Shown one piece after another: positions 55,886-64,000 of a DNA stretch of 64,000 nt. The notes under the pieces were generated by a model that saw nothing but the letters and a program-made list of their open reading frames with translations, did no database searches and was not told the DNA's origin. The position numbers and the translations under genes are program-made. Source of the DNA: Prevotella sp. (GTDB lineage: Bacteria > Bacteroidota > Bacteroidia > Bacteroidales > Bacteroidaceae); the NCBI GenBank assembly GCA_017474515.1, contig JAFVHN010000077.1, forward strand, positions 1 through 64,000, written 5' to 3'. Position 1 is the first letter of the stretch. Each line of letters opens with the position of its first letter.

Positions 55886-56002
55886 TACTCCAGTCCTTTT
55901 GCGGTTCGGACTGCAGTCGGATGCGGTTTGGACTGGAGTCGGATGGCGTCTGGACTGCAGTCGGATGCGGTCTGGACTGGAGTCGGATGGCGTCTGGACT
56001 GG
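55886..56002. repeat. 22 bp tandem repeat with alternating A/B units
   Basis: Four full units from 55908 (55908-55929, 55930-55951, 55952-55973, 55974-55995) alternate GGACTGCAGTCGGATGCGG and GGACTGGAGTCGGATGGCG, giving a 44 bp higher-order period. Partial units flank them. It is the inverse of the array at 2533-2604. Confidence 0.9.
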
Positions 56003-56056
56003 CGCGAACTACAGTAAGGGGTGGTCGCAAGATGCAATTTTCCAGCCCGCCGCCGC

Positions 56057-57154
56057 TTACTGTGCCAGGGTGATGTTGCCCTCGGCATCGATGCGGATAG
56101 GCGAGCCCTTGATGTCGGCCTCGGTGAGCTGTTTCATCTCGCGGGCCACGGCGTTGGTGCTGTCCTTGCGCGGTCCCACGCCTTTCGTCTGAATGAACGA
56201 GAAGATTTTTCCCTCGCGGAATGTGCCGTCGCTGCCTATGGTGATGCGCACCACGGGCGAGTATCCCGAAATGCCGGTGAGGTTCATGCCGTAGGGGGTG
56301 CAGAAATTGCCGAGACTATAGGCAATGAAGCGGCCTTTGTACACTTCGAGCGCCCTTACGACGTGGGGCCCGTGGCCATAGACCACGTCGGCGCCGTTGT
56401 CGATGCAGAAGTGTGCGAAGTTGCGCAGGTCGCCGCGGTTCTCGCCCAGGAACATCTCGGTGCCGTAGGGCAGGTGGCTCTGGCTCTTTCCTTCGGCTCC
56501 GCCGTGGAACGACACCACAATGATGTCGGCCTTGGTCTTCAGGTCATCGATGATGCGTTTCACGTTGTCAAGGTTGGCATGTTTTAGCGTGTAGCTGTTG
56601 TGGCCGAAGGCGCAGATGCCGTATCTTACACCGCCGATTTCCACTACTGCCGACTCGCGCCTTCCCTGAATGCCGCTATAGGCAATGCCCTGCTCGTCGA
56701 GCAACCGCTCGGTCGAGGCGATGCCGTCGGCACCGAAGTCGCGGGCGTGGTTGTTGGCCATGCTCAGGAAGTCGTAGCCGGCCTCCTTCAGCAACGGAGC
56801 ATAGCGGGTGGGCATGCGGAAGGCGTAGCTGTTGGGGCCGTTGCCCTTCGTGCTCTGCCCGCCCTCGCACATGGCGCCCTCCAGGTTGCCCACGGCAAGG
56901 TCGGCGACAAGGGTGATTTCCTTGGTGTCCTGGAAGATGTCGCGGCCGTCGTTGGCAGGAAGGTGGATGGCGGGGAACGTGGTGCCCATCATGATGTCGC
57001 CGGTCATGGCAATGGTCATGGTGGCAGGAAGACGGCGCTCGGGCTGCTCCTGGGCAGCCGGCTTTTGCGGATCCGACAACTCCTTGTTGCCAGAGGCCGA
57101 CGTGCAGGCTGACGAAACGACAGCCAACATAATGGCTAAGAGGGTTTTCTTCAT
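56057..57154 (-). CDS. CapA-family (PGA_cap) lipoprotein
   Basis: This 365-residue protein belongs to the family of CapA, which takes part in poly-gamma-glutamate capsule formation, though many members have other roles. The lipobox is AVVSSAC (Cys17). Metallophosphoesterase-like motifs are GDIMMG, VGNLEGAM, MANNHARDFG, SFHGGAEG and GHGPHVV. The start is ATG 57154 because the longer frame from 57193 crosses the -7 box. No capB or capC genes lie nearby. Confidence 0.9.
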   Translation of the reverse strand: MKKTLLAIMLAVVSSACTSASGNKELSDPQKPAAQEQPERRLPATMTIAMTGDIMMGTTFPAIHLPANDGRDIFQDTKEITLVADLAVGNLEGAMCEGGQSTKGNGPNSYAFRMPTRYAPLLKEAGYDFLSMANNHARDFGADGIASTERLLDEQGIAYSGIQGRRESAVVEIGGVRYGICAFGHNSYTLKHANLDNVKRIIDDLKTKADIIVVSFHGGAEGKSQSHLPYGTEMFLGENRGDLRNFAHFCIDNGADVVYGHGPHVVRALEVYKGRFIAYSLGNFCTPYGMNLTGISGYSPVVRITIGSDGTFREGKIFSFIQTKGVGPRKDSTNAVAREMKQLTEADIKGSPIRIDAEGNITLAQ

Positions 57155-57181
57155 TTTGTGCGATTTTTTGCTTAGTAACTG

Positions 57182-57189
57182 CAAAATTA
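57182..57189 (-). promoter_or_regulatory. -7 box (TAATTTTG) of the CapA-like gene
   Basis: On the minus strand TAATTTTG lies 27 bp before the ATG at 57154. Confidence 0.58.
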
Positions 57190-57233
57190 GCATGTTTTCT
57201 TTTAAAAAAGGATGATAGTTCCGTTTTTTTTAG

Positions 57234-57241
57234 TATCTTCG
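57234..57241 (+). promoter_or_regulatory. -7-like box (TATCTTCG) of the histidine phosphatase gene
   Basis: TATCTTCG has one change from TAnnTTTG and lies 28 bp before the ATG at 57270. It forms a divergent pair with 57182. Confidence 0.45.
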
Positions 57242-57269
57242 CACAAAATTCCCCAAAATACCACTAAAG

Positions 57270-58562
57270 ATGAGAAAAACAGTTCTTTCACTTCTTATTC
57301 TCCTGTCTCCACTCTGCCTTCGGGCACAGACCGCCGAGCAGGAAATCCTTCAGCAAACGGTGCTCTCGGGCAGCAACTACCTGGCCTATCGCGGTCCGCA
57401 AAAAGCGCTCACCGCCGCACCGAAAGGCTACGAGCCGTTCTACATCAGCCACTACGGGCGCCACGGCTCGCGATACCTTATCGGCGACGATGACTACGAC
57501 TGGCCCCTTGAACAGTTTACCACGGCTTTCGAGAAAAACAAGCTGACGCCGCTGGGCCGCGACGTGATGGAACGTCTTCAGAAGATTCGCGAAGAAAGCC
57601 GCAAACGCGACGGAGAGCTGACCGAACTGGGTGCGGAACAGCACAGGCAGATAGCGCGACGCATGTATAACCGCTTTCCGCAGGTATTCAAGGGCGACGC
57701 ACCGGTGGATGCCAAGAGCACCATCGTCATCAGGTGCATCCTCTCCATGGAGAACGAACTTCAGGAACTCATTCGCTGCAACCCACAATTACGCATCACC
57801 CACGATGCCAGCTACCACGACATGTTCTACATGAACCAGCCCGACAAAAAGCTCGACGAGAAAAAAATGCCGCAACGGGCGAAGGTGGCGCTCGACGAAT
57901 TTAACAAGCAATACCCAGTGGGCGACAGGGTGCTGAACAACCTTTTCAACGACCCCGACTACATTCACTACGACGTGAACGGCGAAAAACTGATTTCGGT
58001 GCTCTTCAAACTGGCCAGCAACCTGCAAAGTTCGGAACTTCGCAAGGAAATCACCCTTTACGACCTCTTCACGCCGCAGGAACTCTACAACCTGTGGCAA
58101 CGAGCAAACGCCTGGTGGTACGTCACATACGGACCGTCGCCGCTGAGCGGGGGCGTGCAACCCTTCTCGCAACGCAACCTGCTGAGAAACATCATACAGC
58201 AGGCCGATAGCTGCATGCAATTGCCGCAACCGGGAGCCACGCTGCGCTTCGGACACGAAACGATGGTGATGCCGCTCACCTGCCTGCTCGGGCTCAACGG
58301 TTATGACCGCCAGATTGAAGACCTCAACAGGGTGAACGCCGAGGGTTGGCACAACTTCGACATCTTCCCAATGGGTGCCAACATTCAGCTTATCTTTTAT
58401 AGAAATACGAAGAAAGGCGGGCCGGTGCTCGTCAAAATTCTGCTCAACGAAGACGAAACCACATTGCCCATGGCCGACCAAAGCCGTGCACCTTATTATA
58501 TATGGGAAGACGTAAGGCAATATTACCTCAACAAGCTCAACTCGTATAAGGAGGAAGAATAA
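57270..58562 (+). CDS. Histidine acid phosphatase, branch 2 (MINPP-like)
   Basis: This 430-residue exported phosphatase has a signal peptide ending at LCLRAQ. The catalytic motif is HYGRHGSRYL with nucleophile His65. The late region shows FGHETMVMPLTCLLG and FPMGANIQLIFYRN, as in inositol polyphosphate phosphatases of the MINPP type. A phytate or related sugar phosphate substrate is possible but not shown. It is transcribed alone, away from the CapA-like gene. Confidence 0.86.
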   Translation: MRKTVLSLLILLSPLCLRAQTAEQEILQQTVLSGSNYLAYRGPQKALTAAPKGYEPFYISHYGRHGSRYLIGDDDYDWPLEQFTTAFEKNKLTPLGRDVMERLQKIREESRKRDGELTELGAEQHRQIARRMYNRFPQVFKGDAPVDAKSTIVIRCILSMENELQELIRCNPQLRITHDASYHDMFYMNQPDKKLDEKKMPQRAKVALDEFNKQYPVGDRVLNNLFNDPDYIHYDVNGEKLISVLFKLASNLQSSELRKEITLYDLFTPQELYNLWQRANAWWYVTYGPSPLSGGVQPFSQRNLLRNIIQQADSCMQLPQPGATLRFGHETMVMPLTCLLGLNGYDRQIEDLNRVNAEGWHNFDIFPMGANIQLIFYRNTKKGGPVLVKILLNEDETTLPMADQSRAPYYIWEDVRQYYLNKLNSYKEEE

Positions 58563-58650
58563 CCAAAAAAGCTCTTTTCATTTCAAAAGGCAAAGGCCAC
58601 ACATTCATCCAATAAACGCGCCAAATGACACAAAATGGACCACTAACCCA

Positions 58651-58680
58651 TTGAACTTGTTGAAAATTGTCGTATCTTTG
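58651..58680 (+). promoter_or_regulatory. Promoter TTGAACTTGTTG … TATCTTTG
   Basis: The -7 box TATCTTTG at 58673-58680 lies 69 bp before the acidic protein gene; TTGAACTTG at 58651-58659 is a -33 candidate. Confidence 0.6.
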
Positions 58681-58749
58681 CAATGTCAAAACAAAAGAAT
58701 TGGCAAAAAGTAAAAACAATAATTATTAATAACTTAAAACTTTAAAATT

Positions 58750-60084
58750 ATGGATACCGAGAACAAAACCATGGAAATGGACAACACACAGTTGATCCAG
58801 GACAACAAGAAGAGCAACGTCAACAAGCGTGCCTTGTTTACCGCAGCAGCAGCCATCCTCGGAGGTGGAGCCGCAACAGCAGCAGCAGTGGAAGGTAAGA
58901 AATGGTATGACGACTGGATGCAGGAGCACCGCCAGCAGAAGCCGGAAGACAAGCCCATCGAGGAGGAGAAGTTCGTTCACGAGCCCAAGGAAGAGCCCAA
59001 GCCCGAACCCAAGAAGACGGAAGAGCCCAAGGAAGTAGTTCCCGAGAAGCCGGAATACGACATCGATGCCATCGGCGGAGTGGAGCAGATTGAAATCGGC
59101 GGAGAGGTTGTAAACGCACTGCCCGTGATGGTGAACGGACACGAAGGTTACCTCATCGACCGCGACGGCGACGGAAAGGCCGACTACATGATCTATGACA
59201 AAAACGACAACAACCAGTACGACGAAGGCGAACTGCTTGACCTCGAAGAGGAAGGTCTGCTCATAGAGATGCCCGCATACGATATTCCCAAAGGATACGA
59301 AATCGACGCCATCATCGACCAGGAGTATCAGGACATTGAAGGCCAGCAGGTGCTCGTTACCAAGGCCATCGTGAACGACCATCCCGCAGTGCTCTACGAC
59401 CTCGAAGGCGACGGAAACGTGGACTACATGGTCATCGACATCAACGAAGACGGCGTTATCAGCGAAGACGAAATGATTGACACCACAGCCAACGAAATCG
59501 CTCTCGTAGTGCCCGTTCCCGAAGATGATGACCCCGCCGTTCTTAACGAAATCAAAGAGCACGGACTCAACATCACAGAAGTTCACGACTTTGAAGTCTA
59601 CGAGGATGCCGACGGAAACCTCATCAGCTATGCCAGAGTGGATGCTAACGGACATGCTGCAATCATCATGGACACCGACGGCGACGGATTTGGCGACGCA
59701 CTGGCCATGGATGTTGACGACAGCTATTCCATCGAAAGCGGAGAGGCCATCGACCTCAGGGAGATTGGAGCCGGACAAGTGGTGCCCATGAGAGAAATTG
59801 CCGAAGCCGGCGGATTCAACTACGACACCATCATCGGAGATTATCCTCCCATCGACGACGACGGCAGCGACATCGCAATGGTGGACGGAGAAGAGGTTGA
59901 AGAACTCTCGGAAGCTCCCGAAGACAACTACGAAATGCTCGCCGTGGTGGAAGAAGACGAGGCAACCAACGACACAGCAGGCTTCGACCCCAACTACACC
60001 GGAGAGGAAGTGGATGAAGACCTGGTGGCCGACATCGACGAAACCATCGAAGACGACATCGTAAGCGACGACAACATCGGTTGA
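58750..60084 (+). CDS. Acidic protein with EF-hand-like Asp repeats
   Basis: This 444-residue protein is rich in Asp and Glu. A hydrophobic stretch at 28-47 (ALFTAAAAILGGGAATAAAV) follows a Lys/Asn-rich start and may be a membrane anchor. Residues ~60-100 are a Pro/Glu/Lys linker. Three repeats at about 125-165, 203-245 and 293-335 each hold a calcium-loop-like DxDGDGxxD or DxEGDGxxD (LIDRDGDGKADYMIYDKNDN; YDLEGDGNVDYMVIDINEDG; IMDTDGDGFGDALAMDVDDS). I know no function. It lies directly before the DnaA-box cluster. Confidence 0.75.
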   Translation: MDTENKTMEMDNTQLIQDNKKSNVNKRALFTAAAAILGGGAATAAAVEGKKWYDDWMQEHRQQKPEDKPIEEEKFVHEPKEEPKPEPKKTEEPKEVVPEKPEYDIDAIGGVEQIEIGGEVVNALPVMVNGHEGYLIDRDGDGKADYMIYDKNDNNQYDEGELLDLEEEGLLIEMPAYDIPKGYEIDAIIDQEYQDIEGQQVLVTKAIVNDHPAVLYDLEGDGNVDYMVIDINEDGVISEDEMIDTTANEIALVVPVPEDDDPAVLNEIKEHGLNITEVHDFEVYEDADGNLISYARVDANGHAAIIMDTDGDGFGDALAMDVDDSYSIESGEAIDLREIGAGQVVPMREIAEAGGFNYDTIIGDYPPIDDDGSDIAMVDGEEVEELSEAPEDNYEMLAVVEEDEATNDTAGFDPNYTGEEVDEDLVADIDETIEDDIVSDDNIG

Positions 60085-60113
60085 TAACTCGGTGGAAAAC
60101 CTGTTCATAACAG

Positions 60114-60171
60114 TGTGGGTATGCACAAAATGGCAACGTGGAAAATGCCAAAATGTGCATACCCACATTTT
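60114..60171 (+). terminator. Terminator after the acidic protein gene
   Basis: TGTGGGTATGCACA pairs perfectly with TGTGCATACCCACA, with an inner GCA/TGC stem, followed by TTTATTTT. Confidence 0.8.
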
Positions 60172-60230
60172 ATTTTAAAGTTTTCAAGAACTTTTCCACC
60201 GTTTTGCACACGAAAAAGTTATAAACTTTG

Positions 60231-60238
60231 TAATTTTG
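60231..60238 (+). promoter_or_regulatory. -7 box (TAATTTTG), possibly of nadA
   Basis: TAATTTTG lies 262 bp before the nadA start, so the leader would be long and would run through the DnaA-box cluster. A nearer promoter was not recognised. Confidence 0.4.
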
Positions 60239-60499
60239 CACCAGAATGCAAAATTGTGGATAAACGCCATAAACCGCTCATACAGAGAAAAAAGATATGA
60301 ACAACGGATGTGGAAACGAAAAATCCTAAAGTTGATAACGAAATAACCAAATTTTCCGGCAAAAAGTTTTCCACATTTCCACAGCACATCATCATCATAC
60401 TTTCTTTTATTTTTTAAGAAAAACATAAAAAGATAATGATATAATAACGGTGGAAAACCCGGCTTCAAGGGAAACAACCGCCATAAAACCGCTTACATA

Positions 60500-61495
60500 A
60501 TGAATAAGATGAAAGAAGAATGGAAGCAGAAAGGCTTCATCGACGAGCCGGCTCCCGAAGGCACCGACCTGAAAACCGAAATCCGCCGACTGGCAGCGGA
60601 GAAGAACGCCGTCATACTGGCCCATTACTACACGCGGGGAGAGATACAGGAGGTGGCCGACTTCATTGGCGACTCGCTCGCTCTGGCCCAGCAGGCCGCA
60701 AAGACGGAGGCAAAGGTCATCATGATGTGCGGAGTGCATTTCATGGCCGAAACCTGTAAAATACTGTGCCCCGACAAGCTGGTGCTTTGCCCCGACCTCA
60801 ATGCGGGATGCTCGCTGGCCGACTCGTGCCGCGCCGAAGACCTGGAAAAGTTCAAAAACGAACATCCCGACCACCAGGTGGTGAGCTATGTGAACACCAC
60901 GGCGGCCGTGAAAGCCTTGACCGACGTCGTCGTCACCAGCGGCAACGCGAAGAAAATCATCGACACCTTCCCCGAAGATGCCAAGATTATCTTTGGTCCC
61001 GACTACAACCTCGGAAGCTATATCAACAGCGTGACGGGCCGGCAGATGCTGCTCTGGCAGGGCGGATGCCATGTGCACGAACGCTTCTCGCCCGAGGCCA
61101 TCGTGGAATTGAAGCGGCAACACCCTCAGGCCGTGGTGTTGGCACATCCCGAATGTAAAGGCCCCGTGCTGGCGCTGGCCGACGTGGTGGGCTCCACGGC
61201 CGTCATCCTTAAACATTGCGTGGAAAGCCCCGACAAAGAGTTTATCATTGCCACCGAAGCCGGCATTTTGCACGAAATAGAGCGCCAATGCCAGGGCAAG
61301 ACCTTCTATCCCGTGCCGCCGGAAGTGAGCGAGGGAACGGTGGGATGCCATTGCAACGAGTGCGACTATATGAAAATGAACACGTTGCTGAAGATTTACA
61401 ACGCACTGAGGTATGAATGGCCGCAGGTCGATGTGCCCGAAGCGGTGAGAAAGGAAGCCGTGAAACCCATTGAGCGCATGCTGTCGTTGTCGTGA
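60500..61495 (+). CDS. nadA: Quinolinate synthase
   Basis: This 331-residue iron-sulphur enzyme condenses iminoaspartate and dihydroxyacetone phosphate in NAD synthesis. Conserved segments are ILAHYYTRGEIQEVADFIGD, MCGVHFMAETCKIL, CPDLNAGCSLADSC, HPECKGPV and GCHCNECDYMKMN, which hold the cluster cysteines. No nadB or nadC is in the window. Its stop overlaps the GTG of the next gene. Confidence 0.96.
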   Translation: MNKMKEEWKQKGFIDEPAPEGTDLKTEIRRLAAEKNAVILAHYYTRGEIQEVADFIGDSLALAQQAAKTEAKVIMMCGVHFMAETCKILCPDKLVLCPDLNAGCSLADSCRAEDLEKFKNEHPDHQVVSYVNTTAAVKALTDVVVTSGNAKKIIDTFPEDAKIIFGPDYNLGSYINSVTGRQMLLWQGGCHVHERFSPEAIVELKRQHPQAVVLAHPECKGPVLALADVVGSTAVILKHCVESPDKEFIIATEAGILHEIERQCQGKTFYPVPPEVSEGTVGCHCNECDYMKMNTLLKIYNALRYEWPQVDVPEAVRKEAVKPIERMLSLS

Positions 61496-62487
61496 ACAAG
61501 GGGCACTTGCAATGGCTCTCCCTGCTCCGTGGGCTCAATATCCTTTTGGTAGTGATGTTCCATGTGCAGCTGGTGGACATGCAGACCGGGCAAAACCATC
61601 CGTTCTGCACGTCGTTGCCCGCAATGTTCACGCCCTTGCGCATGCCCTTGTTCATTTTTCTTTCGGGCGGATTGCTTTACCTGAGCCGCATCAGCCGGAA
61701 GGTTTCCGTAAAGGACCTTTATGCTGACAAGGCGCGGCGAATACTTCTGCCCTTCCTCTTTTTCGTTCCTGTTTATTATTTCATAAAGGTGCTGATGGCG
61801 GCGGTGGTGAAGTCGCCGCAGGTGTTTTCCTGGACTTCACTGCTCCGCTCGTTCATCGTTTTCGAGGGCCAGCCGTCGGCGCCGCTATGGTTCCTGGCCA
61901 CTCTCTCGGTGCTCATGTTGCTCTATCCGCTGTGGCGGTGGCTATGCGTGAGCAATGTGCGCATGGCCGCTTTCTGGGTGTTCTCGGTATTGATATATTT
62001 TGTTGACACCTCTTCGCTCAACGACTACAACTATTTCTACTTGCTGCGCCTCAACCATTACATGGTGTTTTTCTTCAGCGGCATTTTCTTCTTCCGCAAC
62101 GGTTGGTGGCAACGGTTGCAACATCCGTTGACCCTTGTCGGCCTGGTGGTTCTCTATGCCTTGCTCTATTGGCAGGGCGTGAACCTGGTTTCTTCGCTCG
62201 TGGGCATCGCCATGGCGGTGGCGCTCAGCCAGTTGCTGGCACGATGGTGGCCGAGGTTGTTCAGTTCGTTTCGCGAATACATCTTCCAGATTTACCTCCT
62301 TTCGTTCATCTTCCAGGCCTTTGTGGAACTGGTGCTTTGGCGCAGGTTGTTCTACAACGAGCACCTTTTCCTCGTTTTCTATGTGCTCAACATTCTTTTC
62401 GGCATCTATGGGCCGGTGCTCACCGCCCATATCGTGGAGCGCTGCCCGTGGCGATGGCTGCGCCTGTGTTTTGGTTTGAAAAGTTGA
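61492..62487 (+). CDS. Membrane acyltransferase, acyltransferase-3 family
   Basis: This 331-residue integral membrane protein has about ten hydrophobic segments. The family motif with the catalytic His is LLRGLNILLVVMFHVQLVDM. Members transfer acyl groups to sugars of the cell surface. It starts with GTG overlapping the nadA stop (GTGA, 61492-61495), implying coupled translation; the functional link to NAD synthesis is not evident. Confidence 0.85.
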   Translation: MNKGHLQWLSLLRGLNILLVVMFHVQLVDMQTGQNHPFCTSLPAMFTPLRMPLFIFLSGGLLYLSRISRKVSVKDLYADKARRILLPFLFFVPVYYFIKVLMAAVVKSPQVFSWTSLLRSFIVFEGQPSAPLWFLATLSVLMLLYPLWRWLCVSNVRMAAFWVFSVLIYFVDTSSLNDYNYFYLLRLNHYMVFFFSGIFFFRNGWWQRLQHPLTLVGLVVLYALLYWQGVNLVSSLVGIAMAVALSQLLARWWPRLFSSFREYIFQIYLLSFIFQAFVELVLWRRLFYNEHLFLVFYVLNILFGIYGPVLTAHIVERCPWRWLRLCFGLKS

Positions 62488-62502
62488 AATTTTTTACAAT
62501 TA

Positions 62503-62534
62503 TTTGGAGCATATTTATTTTTTTCGTAACTTTG
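62503..62534 (+). promoter_or_regulatory. Promoter TTTG-N20-TAACTTTG
   Basis: TTTG (62503-62506) and TAACTTTG (62527-62534) are separated by 20 bp, the preferred Bacteroidota spacing. They lie 38 bp before the lipoprotein gene. Confidence 0.72.
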
Positions 62535-62571
62535 TGCTCTATAAACTAATAACCCCGTAAATCAATCGATT

Positions 62572-63324
62572 ATGAAAAAATTAACACTTACGACACTGGC
62601 TGTTGCCACGATGTTGTTTACATTGTCTTGTGGAAACAAGAGTGAAAAAGAAACGCCGTCGGAGACCAAAACGGAAGTGACGGAAAAGGTTGAAAAAGCC
62701 GACGTGGAAAGCGAAGCTACCGAAGCAGAAGAAAGCACCGGCGAAGTGAGCGAAATCGTCAACATCAAGAAAAAATGGCTCGACGGCGACTTTGGAGTCT
62801 ATGAAGACACTTCCAAGCCGAACATCAAGCAGTTTGCCAAAGTGTTTTGCGAGCAATACCCTGAGTATAAGCCTAATAAGATGTTCTTGGAATACTTGAA
62901 AAACCCAAAAGCCTATGATGAGGGAAAGACCGGCTATTCCATTGATGTAAGAGAGAAAAACGGCTTTGCCTCATGCCATCTCATGGGGCAATTCAACAGC
63001 AATTTGGATTGCTGCTACTGGATTTGCGACAATGACCACCGCCTGGTGGCTTTCTGGCTGGATGAAGATTTTGAGGACGACGACCTTTCGGCATGTGCCA
63101 TATTCTTCTATGACTACGACCGCGTCACCGGAAACATGACGCCGCGCCCGGAGTGGACTGTCATGATAGAAAATGCTGTCAAGGGCTTTGACGCATACAA
63201 TGTGGAACTACCCGTGCAGGGCAAGGACATCATCATTACCAAGTTTACAGAAACCGAAGACGAAGGCTTCGATACCGAGGAGCAAATCATGAAATGGAAC
63301 GGACAGGGCTTCATCCTGAAATAA
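62572..63324 (+). CDS. Lipoprotein of unknown function
   Basis: This 250-residue lipoprotein has the lipobox MLFTLSC (Cys20), then a charged Glu/Thr/Ser/Lys linker up to ~65. The folded region (~65-250) contains a central CHLMGQFNSNLDCCYWICDN stretch and an acidic DEDFEDDDLSACAIFFYDYD segment. No family is recognised. It has a good promoter and its own terminator, so it is a single-gene unit. Confidence 0.75.
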   Translation: MKKLTLTTLAVATMLFTLSCGNKSEKETPSETKTEVTEKVEKADVESEATEAEESTGEVSEIVNIKKKWLDGDFGVYEDTSKPNIKQFAKVFCEQYPEYKPNKMFLEYLKNPKAYDEGKTGYSIDVREKNGFASCHLMGQFNSNLDCCYWICDNDHRLVAFWLDEDFEDDDLSACAIFFYDYDRVTGNMTPRPEWTVMIENAVKGFDAYNVELPVQGKDIIITKFTETEDEGFDTEEQIMKWNGQGFILK

Positions 63325-63351
63325 AAGCCGTTTCCGAAGAAAATAACCTAC

Positions 63352-63418
63352 AGGGGGACAATAGTCTTGATGCCCGTTTTGGCATCAACCACTATTGTCT
63401 CCCTTTTTCTTTTTTTAA
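63352..63418 (+). terminator. Terminator after the lipoprotein gene
   Basis: AGGGGGACAATAGT pairs with ACTATTGTCTCCCT, with an inner GATGCC/GGCATC stem, followed by a T-rich tract. Confidence 0.82.
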
Positions 63419-63506
63419 AACTCCGCCCCCTCTCCTACGGTTCCGTATGTTGCGATACCATCGCAACTACATAAATATTCATTTTCATTTTAGATAGCAC
63501 AGCCCC

Positions 63507-63713
63507 CTTTTGTCAATATTTTTCAAAGTATTTTGGAAACCCCAAGCGGCTTGACGGCAAATTGAGGGGAGAGATTTGGCGTTTCGAGGAGAGAGAATTG
63601 GCAAATCTCTCTCCTCAATTTGCCGTCAAACTCCGAGCGTTTTGTAAACTGCTGAAATTCAGCAGTTTATATTTTCGCCAATTTTTAAAGGATTTTGTCA
63701 AGATTTTTTATCA
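63507..63713. repeat. Composite palindromic element, copy F (subtype 1, inverted)
   Basis: The orientation is as in copy D. TTTTGTCAATATTTTTCA (63508-63525) and GATTTTGTCAAGATTTTTTA (63691-63710) are the direct repeats. The large inverted repeat spans 63551-63629. Both arms carry TTGACGGCAAATTGAGG / CCTCAATTTGCCGTCAA, so GC changes appear in both. The small palindrome is longer here (AAACTGCTGAA/TTCAGCAGTTT, 63646-63668). Confidence 0.9.
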
Positions 63714-63844
63714 ATTTTCCCTGTTCAGTTATCTTTCTAAAAGCAAGGAAAACGGTATATATTTTGTTTGAATATACAAAAAAGAGCCAAAATTATTATT
63801 TTTATTTCCTTTTTCTTTCAAAAATACAATTTTCTTTCTTTTTA

Positions 63845-63876
63845 TTTGGTAGTTAGAATTTTATGAGTTAATTTTG
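63845..63876 (+). promoter_or_regulatory. Promoter TTTG-N20-TAATTTTG
   Basis: TTTG (63845-63848) and TAATTTTG (63869-63876) lie 20 bp apart, 60 bp before the last gene. Confidence 0.7.
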
Positions 63877-63936
63877 CAGCCCAATTTGGGTATTAATGAT
63901 ATTTTTGTGATTATTCATTTATTCAATCAAAACAGT

Positions 63937-64000
63937 ATGGTTAAAAAATTACGTTTTATGATGACTGCTCTGCTCATGGCAGTATGCAGCATTGGTTTTG
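63937..64000 (+). CDS. Start of a secreted protein, cut by the window end
   Basis: ATG at 63937 opens a frame reading MVKKLRFMMTALLMAVCSIG, a clear signal peptide start. The gene runs past the window end, so no function can be given. Confidence 0.6.
   Translation, partial: MVKKLRFMMTALLMAVCSIGF

Larger units (their letters stand above)
60085..60499. other. Candidate DnaA-box cluster / possible replication origin
   Basis: Sites matching TTWTNCACA exactly lie at 60202-60210 (TTTTGCACA), 60255-60263 (TGTGGATAA, inverse) and 60367-60375 (TTTTCCACA). About eight more with one mismatch lie around them (near 60091, 60102, 60192, 60308, 60375, 60449). A very AT-rich stretch follows at about 60398-60448. 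No gene is visible. The region also contains the terminator of the acidic protein and a -7 box of nadA. Confidence 0.45.

Noticed and set aside
57155..57193. Longer CapA-like start at 57193
   Set aside because: It crosses the -7 box at 57182-57189 and would push the lipobox away from the N-terminus.
1..64000. tRNA, rRNA or riboswitch genes
   Set aside because: I looked for tRNA arms (GGTTCRA), rRNA-like stretches and common riboswitch cores and recognised none. A covariance-model search would settle it.

Overview
The window looks like a chromosome segment of a Prevotella-like member of the Bacteroidota (Prevotellaceae). The evidence is: SusC/SusD transporters, promoters of the Bacteroidota type (a TAnnTTTG -7 box sits before many genes), almost no Shine-Dalgarno sites, lipoproteins with Bacteroidota lipoboxes, C-terminal tails like those of type IX secretion cargo, and coding DNA richer in GC than the AT-rich gaps. 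I saw no rRNA, tRNA, CRISPR array or intact insertion sequence.

Layout. (1) 0.3-4.3 kb: a secreted prolyl oligopeptidase and a SAM methyltransferase, separated by repeat-filled DNA. (2) 4.4-17.0 kb: a run of secreted carbohydrate-active enzymes on one strand (GH2, GH106-type, SGNH acetylesterase, and a 1.68 kb-residue DUF5703-like/GH78 fusion), fitting removal of rhamnose, galactose and acetyl groups from pectic polysaccharides. (3) 17.1-24.2 kb: tcdA, a three-gene cassette with a shortened LytTR regulator, two ECF sigma factors (one with a membrane partner), a pectin methylesterase and argB. (4) 24.4-35.7 kb: a pectin-type utilisation locus (secreted protein of unknown function, beta-helix lipoprotein, SusC, SusD, carboxylesterase). 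(5) 36-41 kb: an AlkD-like protein, a decayed secreted-protein gene, and a Cthe_2159-like beta-helix protein with a small partner. (6) 41.4-52.8 kb: housekeeping genes (ruvB-coaD-ybeY; parE-S41 protease; dapB-lepB-lepB-like-WbqC). (7) 52.9-64 kb: another GH2, a CapA-like lipoprotein, a histidine acid phosphatase, an acidic EF-hand-like protein, nadA with an acyltransferase, a lipoprotein and the start of one more secreted protein.

The most unusual content is between the genes. Six copies of a ~205 bp composite element (direct repeat, small palindrome, ~80 bp palindrome, direct repeat) lie after genes. They fall into two subtypes, and the arms carry matching changes that keep the hairpins paired. 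Separate arrays of short tandem repeats occur with 9 bp (TCTAGAnnn), 10 bp (CCTAGGAAA), 8-9 bp (GGAGTTCA) and 22 bp units. One 9 bp array and a set of homopolymer tracts lie inside the open frame at the start of the GH78 fusion. A DnaA-box cluster upstream of nadA is a candidate replication origin.

Enzyme families were assigned by recognising motifs and overall sequence, without database searches.
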